From DATEMK01 sp035275625 (GTDB lineage: Bacteria > Bacteroidota > Bacteroidia > AKYH767-A > OLB10), in NCBI GenBank assembly GCA_035275625.1, contig DATEMK010000008.1:1-10061 (forward strand): 10,061 bases of DNA, read 5' to 3'. This document shows, one piece after another, positions 1 through 6,168 of the stretch. The notes beneath the pieces are model-generated. The model was not told the origin of the DNA. It made no database searches and saw nothing but the letters and a program-made list of their open reading frames with translations. Numbering within the stretch: position 1 is the stretch's first letter; each line of letters opens with the position of its first letter. Both the position numbers and the translations under genes were made by a program.

Positions 1-2
1 AA

Positions 3-296
3 GAAAAGTTTGACAAAAAATATGAGCAACGATTTGAAGTTACAAGCTTTATTCGCCCCGTGAATCCGCAGCATCTGCAAATGTTTTTTAGATGCGCTTC
101 TTCACGTGGAGCTATCGGGGATGAATTGGCAGATAATTCGATGATAAAAAAATACGTGGAAACACTTTTAGATAAAGATGAATTTGTCATTTACATAATT
201 CCAACCTGGGAAATAATACACTTGTTTGACGGTACTATTGAACACACATGGATGCCGCTTGATAAATTTCTCTCTCAAAATGCATTGGAATTATAA
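3..296 (+). CDS. 3' end of an unrecognised protein (5' truncated by window edge)
   Basis: The reading frame is open from the first bases of the window to a TAA at 294-296, giving about 97 visible codons. A GTG at position 60 could be read as a start. However, the frame continues upstream without a stop and keeps protein-like composition (acidic, basic and aromatic residues mixed), so I take this as the tail of a longer gene. The visible part is soluble, with no membrane segment or signal peptide, and has hydrophobic strands such as EFVIYIIPTW towards its C-terminus. I do not recognise a family. Its stop shares one base with the ATG of the next gene (TAATG), so it is probably translationally coupled to the glycosyltransferase block. 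It may act in the same glycan pathway, but that is inference from position only. Confidence 0.6.
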   Translation, partial: EKFDKKYEQRFEVTSFIRPVNPQHLQMFFRCASSRGAIGDELADNSMIKKYVETLLDKDEFVIYIIPTWEIIHLFDGTIEHTWMPLDKFLSQNALEL

Positions 297-1927
297 TGAA
301 AGCAATGAACGTTAAAAATAATTCTTTGTTTTTTGCAACATTTATTTTGTTGATAGCCATAGCTTTTATTCAATGCTATAAAACGACAAGCGATTTGTAT
401 TGGGCGTTTGACCCCGATTTTGACAGGGATATTGCTTTTGTGCAGGGAACATTGGATGGTAATTTTGGAAAAGACCCCAATTATATAGGAGAATATTTAT
501 GGTACAATCCTCTTTTATTTTCCATTGAAACCGTAATTGTAAAAATCACCCATCTGCCTGTCAATATTATTGTTGCCCGTGCGGGTGCCTATTTAAATTT
601 ATTGTGTCCGATTTTCTTTTTCATAATGATGTCCGTGCTTTTTGAAATCAAAGTAGCATTAGCAGCTTTGCTTTCTTACTTGTTTTTAGCTTCTGGTAAT
701 ATTTTAAGCTGGGGTGCTGCAACTTATTCACCTTGGCTGTATCCTGGCTCATCAATGCAATTTCTATTTTATTTGAATATTATTTTTTGTTATAAAGCAT
801 TCTCAACGCAAAAATATTTCTGGTTTGCTGTTCTTGGAGCTTGTATTGGTATAAGCTTTCTTGGTCACACGGCACCCGCCCTTCTTACTATTCTGATAAT
901 GATTTCTATCCAGCTTGGTAATTTTAAGAGAGCATTAAAGGAAAAGGATTTTAAATTATTAAAAAAATATTTTCTTCAGAGCATCATCGTAATTGTTCCT
1001 TTTATTATTGCAAGCAGTCCGTTGTTATATTTTATAGTCGGAAAATATCATTTGCACCTGGTTAATCGCGTTGCTTTTGAATATACTGATGAACTTTTTG
1101 TCTGGTATAATTTTCCAAAACTTCTGATAGAAAATATTTCTATCGCTCTTTTAATTTCGATTATTGGATTTGTCTGGTTTTATAAAAATATTCATAATGA
1201 TTTTATTCGAAAAATAATTTTTAACTGGTTCTTTTTATCCATTGCGCTGTATATCTATTCTACTCTTATTATCATTATTCATAAATTAGTTGGAATTAGT
1301 TTGCCAGGCACAGTTCCGGCATTTCATTTTTTCTTTTATCTCAAAGCATTGCAATCAGTATTTTTTGGATTGGGGTTTGTATTAATAGTTGATAAGGTTA
1401 TTATCATTCTTTCTGAGATTATTTATTCTTCCAGGAAAATTAAAATATCCGCTCTTTCAAACGGTTTATTTATTTTTTTAATTTTACTCATTACAATGAT
1501 TTATTGGCCCGTATATACTCACCGGGCAGATTTTAAATTTTTACGTGAGCATGCTATTTTAAGAGCAAATGATAAAGAAAAGGCAGAGATTTATCATTTC
1601 ATTGTAAATAACATTACTTCCGATAAAGTCATTCTTTGTGAGCCTGAAGCCTCTATTTTTCCCGTTATGGCAACGGGAAGAAAAATGGTTTCAATTAACT
1701 CGACTTTTTCCAATCCCTACCTGGATTTTGGAAAGCGTGAAACTGACCGGATGAATATGCTTTCATTTTTTAAGACCGGGCAGCCGAATGATGCAAAAAA
1801 ATTATTTGAAAAATACAGTGTTAATTTTATTCTGTTATCAAATCCAAATTATCAACAAAATTCGCCAATAAATAATAAAATTATTTTTAAAAATAATGCT
1901 TACACCATATTAACAATAAACACTTAA
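296..1927 (+). CDS. Polytopic GT-C-like membrane glycosyltransferase
   Basis: A 543-residue integral membrane protein with roughly 11 hydrophobic segments, at about residues 10-27, 90-112, 118-137, 152-167, 174-206, 228-247, 276-295, 307-329, 345-372 and 387-405. The first predicted extracytoplasmic loop carries an acidic cluster DPDFDRD (residues 39-45). GT-C enzymes of the PMT/ArnT type place their catalytic Asp in this loop. After the last helix, residues 410-543 form a soluble tail ending in an alpha/beta-looking segment (KYSVNFILLSNPNY), also common in this superfamily. Such enzymes transfer a sugar from a polyprenyl-phosphate donor on the outer face of the inner membrane. The following GT2 gene could supply that donor. 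The start at 296 overlaps the upstream stop by one base; a second ATG at 305 is possible. The GT-C fold is inferred from topology and the loop motif. Donor and acceptor are unknown. Confidence 0.72.
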   Translation: MKAMNVKNNSLFFATFILLIAIAFIQCYKTTSDLYWAFDPDFDRDIAFVQGTLDGNFGKDPNYIGEYLWYNPLLFSIETVIVKITHLPVNIIVARAGAYLNLLCPIFFFIMMSVLFEIKVALAALLSYLFLASGNILSWGAATYSPWLYPGSSMQFLFYLNIIFCYKAFSTQKYFWFAVLGACIGISFLGHTAPALLTILIMISIQLGNFKRALKEKDFKLLKKYFLQSIIVIVPFIIASSPLLYFIVGKYHLHLVNRVAFEYTDELFVWYNFPKLLIENISIALLISIIGFVWFYKNIHNDFIRKIIFNWFFLSIALYIYSTLIIIIHKLVGISLPGTVPAFHFFFYLKALQSVFFGLGFVLIVDKVIIILSEIIYSSRKIKISALSNGLFIFLILLITMIYWPVYTHRADFKFLREHAILRANDKEKAEIYHFIVNNITSDKVILCEPEASIFPVMATGRKMVSINSTFSNPYLDFGKRETDRMNMLSFFKTGQPNDAKKLFEKYSVNFILLSNPNYQQNSPINNKIIFKNNAYTILTINT

Positions 1928-1934
1928 AAAATTT

Positions 1935-2690
1935 ATGTACCACGATAACGATTTTGCCATAATAATTCCGATGGCTAACGAAGAAAAAGATTTTCATCCA
2001 TTCATTGATGTATTAAAAAAAGTTCTTGACCGCCTGGAATCCGGCACGGTTTATTTTGTAGTTGACAAAGTATCAAAAGATAGAACGCACCTGCTTTGTA
2101 ACGAACTCGCTGCGAAAGATACACGCTTCAAAACAATTTGGGCACCCGAAAATAAAAATGTGGTTGATGCTTACATTCGGGGATACCGCGAAGCATTGGA
2201 CAATAACCATGACATCATTATTGAAATGGATGCGGGACTTTCCCATGACCCACGTGCTATTCCCATGTTTCTGCGAACGCTTGGTGAAGGTAATGAATGC
2301 GCCTTCGGCAGTAGGTTTATAAATGGCGGTTCAATCTGGCAATCTACATGGTTCCGTTGGTTTCTTTCCAAATGCGGAACGTGGCTTTCAAACATTTTAT
2401 TGGGAACAAAATTGCACGACATGACATCCGGTTATCAGGGTTTTCATGCGAATGTGGTTAAAGAGTTTGTCAATTATCCTCTCCTCTCAAAAGCACATTT
2501 TTATCAAACCGAGTTGCGCTATTTGCTTAGAAAAAAGCGTTACCGTGAGATTCCAATACATTATCGCGCACCCTCAAAAAGCGTTTCGCAAAAAGCGATA
2601 AAAAATTCAATAAATGTTTTACTGCATTATTTTATACGCAGAATTACATTTAATCCGGCAATGCTTCACGATGAAAACTCAATATTATGA
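1935..2690 (+). CDS. GT2 glycosyltransferase, polyprenyl-phosphate hexose synthase-like
   Basis: A 251-residue cytoplasmic GT-A fold enzyme resembling dolichyl/polyprenyl-phosphate mannose synthase. Visible motifs are the N-terminal strand FAIIIPMANEE (7-17), the nucleotide-site region VVDKVSKDRT (42-51, matching the family's VDDGSxDGT), the metal-site strand MDAGLSHDP (98-106), GSRF (125-128), and DMTSGYQGF (162-170), which matches the D-x-TSG-F/Y segment of DPM1-like enzymes. The length fits a catalytic domain without the C-terminal membrane helices found in some relatives. The usual DAD metal motif reads DAG here, so the second Asp is missing. The gene starts 7 bases after the GT-C gene and its TGA overlaps the next ATG (ATGA). 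It probably charges a polyprenyl phosphate with a hexose for the adjacent GT-C enzyme. The family call is firm; the sugar and lipid acceptor are inferred. Confidence 0.85.
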   Translation: MYHDNDFAIIIPMANEEKDFHPFIDVLKKVLDRLESGTVYFVVDKVSKDRTHLLCNELAAKDTRFKTIWAPENKNVVDAYIRGYREALDNNHDIIIEMDAGLSHDPRAIPMFLRTLGEGNECAFGSRFINGGSIWQSTWFRWFLSKCGTWLSNILLGTKLHDMTSGYQGFHANVVKEFVNYPLLSKAHFYQTELRYLLRKKRYREIPIHYRAPSKSVSQKAIKNSINVLLHYFIRRITFNPAMLHDENSIL

Positions 2691-3700
2691 AGGAGAGAAA
2701 AGCATTAGTAATAACTTCCATTTTTGCCCCCAATGATGCACTGAAACAATTTGCAGAAGGATGTGCAGAAAGAAAAATTCATTTCATTGTTGTAGGTGAT
2801 TCAAAATCTCCGCAAGACTTTAACCTTAAAGGATGTGATTTTTTTTCAATTGGCCGTCAGAGAAATTTGCCTTTTTCCATAAGTAAAATACTTCCCGAAA
2901 AAAAATATTCAAGAAAAAACATCGGTTACCTTATTGCCATTTCAAACAATCATAATGTTATTGTTGAAACCGATGATGATAATTTTCCGCTTACACCTTT
3001 TTGGAAAAAAACAGAGATAAATTATTCTGCATATCACATTGAAAATCGGGGATGGGTAAATGTTTATGCCTATTTCATTCAGCAAAAAGTATGGCCCCGT
3101 GCATTTCCTTTGGAACATGTAAACGATGAAGTACCAGCCATGTCAGAATTTAAATTTAAGGAAATTCTTTGTCCGGTTCAACAGGGGCTTGCTGATGAAA
3201 ATCCGGATGTGGATGCTATTTTTCGTTTGGTAAAAATGCTTCCTGTTAAATTTAAGAAGTCACCCAGCATTGCATTGGGAAATAATACATGGTGTCCATT
3301 TAACAGTCAAAATACAAAGTGGTTCAAGCCTGCCTTCCCGCTTTTATACCTTCCTACTTATTGCAGTTTTCGCATGACAGATATATGGCGCAGCTTCATT
3401 GCTCAAAGAATATTCTGGACAAATGGTTGGTCATTACTATTTCATAAGCCAACCGTTTATCAATTGCGCAATGAACATAATATTCTTCGGGATTTTAAAG
3501 AAGAAATTCCGGGTTACTTAAATAATAATTTATTTGTTCAAACTCTTGAAAAGCTGGAATTAAAAACAGGAGAAAAAAATATTTATGATAATCTATTGAA
3601 ATGCTACGAAGCAATAATAAAGTTAGAATTGATTGAAGAAAAAGAAATGGAATTGCTTGAAGCCTGGTGTAACGATATGAAGTTAGTTTTAAATAATTAA
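2687..3700 (+). CDS. STELLO/DUF288-type glycosyltransferase
   Basis: A 337-residue soluble protein with the hallmark block of the STELLO (DUF288) family: RKNIGYLIAI (76-85) followed by VIVETDDDNFPL (91-102), where the TDDD acidic run (95-98) is the presumed nucleotide-sugar/metal site. Further conserved-looking stretches are GLADENPDVDAIFRL (167-181), CPFNSQNTKW (203-212) and PTYCSFRMTDIWRS (223-236). The family is best known from Arabidopsis STELLO1/2, Golgi proteins needed for cellulose synthase assembly, where it forms the C-terminal glycosyltransferase-like domain. This bacterial version has no membrane segment or signal peptide and should be cytoplasmic. Residues 283-335 are helical and charged. 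The ATG overlaps the preceding GT2 stop by 4 bases, so both are probably translated together in one glycan pathway. The substrate cannot be read from the sequence. Confidence 0.82.
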   Translation: MKERKALVITSIFAPNDALKQFAEGCAERKIHFIVVGDSKSPQDFNLKGCDFFSIGRQRNLPFSISKILPEKKYSRKNIGYLIAISNNHNVIVETDDDNFPLTPFWKKTEINYSAYHIENRGWVNVYAYFIQQKVWPRAFPLEHVNDEVPAMSEFKFKEILCPVQQGLADENPDVDAIFRLVKMLPVKFKKSPSIALGNNTWCPFNSQNTKWFKPAFPLLYLPTYCSFRMTDIWRSFIAQRIFWTNGWSLLFHKPTVYQLRNEHNILRDFKEEIPGYLNNNLFVQTLEKLELKTGEKNIYDNLLKCYEAIIKLELIEEKEMELLEAWCNDMKLVLNN

Positions 3701-3712
3701 AAAATAAACAAA

Positions 3713-4249
3713 ATGAAAAAAACCACGCACGCTGTTGTTGTAGCAACCTTATTCTCTTTTTTCATCATTTGTAATTATGAATCTGTCAGTGCTCAAACAC
3801 AGGAAAGAAAAATCCCATCCGCTTCTGTAAAGACTTTAGATGGTAAAACAGTTGATACAAAAAACCTTTCCAACAATGGCAAACCCATTTTAATTTCGGT
3901 ATGGGAAACAACTTGCAAACCATGCATAATGGAACTTGATGCCATTGCAGAAAACTATTCAGATTGGCAGAAAGAAACCGGAGTAAAAGTTGTTGCAATT
4001 TCAATTGACAACACAAGAACTGCATCGCAGGTTCCGGTTATAGTAAATTCTAAAGACTGGCAATATGAAATTTATTCTGACATAAATCAGGATTTTAAAA
4101 GAGCTATGAGTTTCAGCTATTGTCCTTTTAATTTTTTAGTTGATAATAATGGGAATATTGTCTGGCAAAGCAACTCTTACGCTCCGGGTGATGAAAATGT
4201 CATCTATGAATTATTAAAAAAACTGAGTAAAAATGAAAAATTGAATTGA
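3713..4249 (+). CDS. Exported TlpA/ResA-like thioredoxin-fold protein
   Basis: A 178-residue protein with a signal peptide (MKKTTHAVVV start, hydrophobic to about residue 20, likely cleaved at VSA|Q, 26-27). The thioredoxin fold follows: SVKTLDGKTVDTKNLS (38-53), the strand PILISVWETT, the redox motif CKPC (68-71), VKVVAISID (91-99) and the cis-proline region SYCPFNFLVD (135-144). TlpA/ResA proteins act as periplasmic thiol-disulfide reductants, for example for haem or copper proteins. A third cysteine (Cys137) sits directly before the presumed cis-Pro138, where most relatives carry Val or Thr. Cys20 in FIIC is a weak lipobox candidate, but the residue before it is Ile, so I prefer type I cleavage. 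The gene lies 12 bases after the STELLO-like gene, yet functionally it fits the metal-handling genes downstream better. Confidence 0.87.
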   Translation: MKKTTHAVVVATLFSFFIICNYESVSAQTQERKIPSASVKTLDGKTVDTKNLSNNGKPILISVWETTCKPCIMELDAIAENYSDWQKETGVKVVAISIDNTRTASQVPVIVNSKDWQYEIYSDINQDFKRAMSFSYCPFNFLVDNNGNIVWQSNSYAPGDENVIYELLKKLSKNEKLN

Positions 4250-4331
4250 AAAAGTTTGATACATAAATGAATTAAAAAAATAGAGCAGTCATAAGTATTA
4301 ACAAATAAATTAAACAATAAAAAAAATCAAA

Positions 4332-4910
4332 ATGAAAAAACAAGTAACAGCGATTCTAATCGCAATCAGCATGTCCATTTTTATGTCATGCAGCACCGGC
4401 AACAAAGAATCAGAAAATCAAACTTCAACCGCAGACACTTCAATGAAAATGGAAGAGCAGACCGAATCCACTTCTCATGAAGCTAATAACGAAGCAAAAG
4501 AAAGTCATGAAGTTGACAAGCCGGGTGATGGTCCTCATAATGGTATTATCGAAGAAGCCGGAGAAAAAAATCACATAGAAATGACCATTAAAGAAAAAAA
4601 TGTTGCCTTTTTTCCTCTGGATGATTTGACAAATCCTGTGGATATAAATGGATGGACAGGCAAAGCGGTTTTCCAATACAAGGACGGAAGCTCAAAAACC
4701 ATTGAACTGATGATGATGGATGGTGCGCTTACTGCCATGGATGCTAACTCGGACAAATCATTTAAGTCAATTGCAACCCTCATGATGAATGGTACAACGA
4801 TTTCAGCACAATTCAGCAGCGAAGGAAGCATGGGGCACCATGAAGAGGAAGGAGAACATCATCATGAAAAGGAAGAAGAACATCACCACGATGATAACAA
4901 GAAAAAATAA
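4332..4910 (+). CDS. His-rich lipoprotein, probable periplasmic metal binder
   Basis: A 192-residue lipoprotein. The signal is MKKQVTAILI and the lipobox ends FMSC with Cys20 as the acylation site. A polar linker rich in Ser, Thr and Glu follows (21-63). A compact domain begins with DGPHNGIIEEAG and NHIEM (66-84), then NVAFFPLDD, WTGKAVFQYKDGS and TTISAQFSSEG (to about 166). Proteins with a PHxG...HIEM start and this layout occur in Bacteroidota next to metal-efflux genes, as I recall, but I cannot name a Pfam family with certainty. The tail (168-192) is a His/Glu/Lys run with 8 His in 18 residues (HH, HHH, HHH), suited to Zn, Cu, Ni or Co. Additional His residues at 49, 59, 69 and 81 could contribute. 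It is followed by the outer-membrane channel and adaptor genes, so a metal buffering or delivery role for that efflux system is likely but inferred. Confidence 0.75.
   Translation: MKKQVTAILIAISMSIFMSCSTGNKESENQTSTADTSMKMEEQTESTSHEANNEAKESHEVDKPGDGPHNGIIEEAGEKNHIEMTIKEKNVAFFPLDDLTNPVDINGWTGKAVFQYKDGSSKTIELMMMDGALTAMDANSDKSFKSIATLMMNGTTISAQFSSEGSMGHHEEEGEHHHEKEEEHHHDDNKKK
4836..4906 (+). repeat. His/Glu low-complexity tract inside the lipoprotein gene
   Basis: These codons specify the C-terminal HHEEEGEHHHEK and EEEHHHDDNKK stretches. The unit E-H-H-H followed by acidic residues occurs twice, so the tract may have grown by short in-frame duplication. It is natural coding sequence in frame with the lipoprotein and ends at its stop codon. 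Confidence 0.6.
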
Positions 4911-4918
4911 ATTCTTTA

Positions 4919-4969
4919 TTAGTTGATGTAGTGGGTTTGCAAATAGTTTTCACTGCTTTGTCAACTTAA
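4919..4969 (+). promoter_or_regulatory. Nested inverted repeat between lipoprotein and TolC-family genes
   Basis: AGTTGA (4921-4926) pairs with TCAACT (4961-4966). With one bulged T at 4967 the stem extends by two A-T pairs. Inside it, GTAGTG (4928-4933) pairs with CACTGC (4951-4956) with one G-U pair, and the loop contains the palindrome TTTGCAAA (4936-4943). The transcript could fold into a two-part hairpin just upstream of the TolC-family start at 4984. No long U-run follows, so a classic intrinsic terminator is unlikely. An operator or an RNA structure affecting downstream expression is possible. This is read by eye without folding energies. Confidence 0.35.
4923..4951 (+). promoter_or_regulatory. 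Possible Bacteroidota-type promoter before the efflux pair
   Basis: TTG at 4923-4925 followed after 18 bases by TAGTTTTC at 4944-4951 resembles the Bacteroidota sigma-70 pattern (TTG at -33 and TAnnTTTG at -7), with one mismatch in the -7 element. The -7 box would be about 33 bases before the ATG at 4984. It overlaps the inverted repeat described here, so only one reading may be real, or the dyad could regulate the promoter. Such short motifs occur often by chance in AT-rich DNA. Confidence 0.22.
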
Positions 4970-4983
4970 AAAGTATAACATTT

Positions 4984-6168
4984 ATGCGAAAGGGAATATT
5001 AGGAGTATTACTTTTTTTCAGTGGTTATAACGGAATGGGGCAAACAACTGTTACGTTCGATTCATTGTTATCAACAGCCTTTCGCAATCATCCTGCCATA
5101 TTGCAATCCCAGCAGGAGATTTTACAGGCGGAGCAACTGAAAAAAAATAGTTTCAATCTTCCCAATCCTGAATTCGGCATTGAAACACCATCGCATGATT
5201 TTGGCTGGAGCGTTTCTCAGAGCATTGAATTTCCGCTTGTGTATGTGAATCAATCAAAGCTTAACAGCAAAAATGTGGAGCTGATGAAAACACGGGGCGA
5301 TATCAGCAAATCGGAATTAACAACTGCTGTGCGCAACGGCTATCTTCAATTGCAATTTGCATTGGCACAAAACAATGAATTTAAATTGCAGGATAGCTTG
5401 TTTCATGCTTTGTCTGATGCAAATGATGCGCGATATGCAGCAGGACAAATTGGCTTGCTCGAAAAATTAAACTCTGATAACGCTTATCAAAACAAACACA
5501 ATAACTTTTTGCAGGCGCAAACTGATTTTCAAAATGCACAGCAACAACTGCATATACTGACAGGAGTAGAAATTTCTCAGCTTATTCCTGCTGATTCACT
5601 AATAAAAATAAATGTAACTCCTGCATTGCTTCAGGATTCTGCACTGACAGCTTTAAGCCCGGTTATGCGATTAGCCATGCAAAACAGTAGTGTGGCATTA
5701 CAAAACTGGAAGCTTGAAAAATCAAAACTGTTTCCTGGTTTTTTTGGAACTTATTTTAATGATAATGGGAGGCACGAACAAATTACTCCTTCACGCCTTG
5801 ATTTGGGAATTTCAATTCCGCTTTGGTTCTGGTCGTATTCAGGAAAAATAAAAGCTGCCAAATATCAATGGAAGTCTGCTAATTATCAATGGATGCAAAC
5901 AGAATTATCCCTCAATGCACAGTGGCAGGATACAGAAGCGGAATATAAAAAAGCTTTTTCATCACTTCAATATTTTGAAAGCAGCGCCATGCCACAGGCA
6001 AAAACCATTATTGATGCAGCAACCCGCAGTTACAAAGCCGGTGAAATAAGCTATGTGGAATTGTTGCAAAACTTGAATACCGCATTTGAGACGCGCCTTA
6101 ATTATCTCAGTGTATTAAAAAATTACAACCAATCAGTAATTCGACTTCTTAAACTGTTAGGACAATGA
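4984..6168 (+). CDS. TolC-family outer-membrane efflux channel (CzcC/CusC-like)
   Basis: A 394-residue outer-membrane factor with a signal peptide (MRKGILGVLLFF, likely cleaved at GMG|Q, 19-20). The two structural repeats typical of TolC proteins are visible. Each half has long coiled-coil helices and a transmembrane beta segment: GWSVSQSIEFP (74-84) in the first and RLDLGISIPLWFW (271-283) in the second. Each also has the helix-turn signature: RYAAGQIGLLEKLN (150-163) and RSYKAGEISYVELLQNLN (348-365). Length is normal for CzcC/CusC-type channels, which trimerise and form the exit duct of RND heavy-metal efflux systems. The stop overlaps the adaptor ATG by 4 bases, so the two are co-translated. 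The upstream His-rich lipoprotein suggests metal export, but the substrate is not determined by this gene. No lipobox is present. Confidence 0.9.
   Translation: MRKGILGVLLFFSGYNGMGQTTVTFDSLLSTAFRNHPAILQSQQEILQAEQLKKNSFNLPNPEFGIETPSHDFGWSVSQSIEFPLVYVNQSKLNSKNVELMKTRGDISKSELTTAVRNGYLQLQFALAQNNEFKLQDSLFHALSDANDARYAAGQIGLLEKLNSDNAYQNKHNNFLQAQTDFQNAQQQLHILTGVEISQLIPADSLIKINVTPALLQDSALTALSPVMRLAMQNSSVALQNWKLEKSKLFPGFFGTYFNDNGRHEQITPSRLDLGISIPLWFWSYSGKIKAAKYQWKSANYQWMQTELSLNAQWQDTEAEYKKAFSSLQYFESSAMPQAKTIIDAATRSYKAGEISYVELLQNLNTAFETRLNYLSVLKNYNQSVIRLLKLLGQ

Noticed and set aside
2062..2422. Open frames of 83-86 codons on both strands inside the GT2 gene
   Set aside because: They lie wholly within a gene with clear family motifs, have no family features of their own and are out of frame with it.
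4250..4331. Possible promoter or terminator in the 82-base gap before the lipoprotein gene
   Set aside because: I found A/T-rich sequence only, no TAnnTTTG box at proper spacing from a TTG, and no stable hairpin with a U-run.
4440..4831. Minus-strand frames within the lipoprotein gene
   Set aside because: Their Phe/Ile-rich composition is what antisense reading of Lys/Glu/His-rich codons gives. The + strand frame has a lipobox and a coherent domain.
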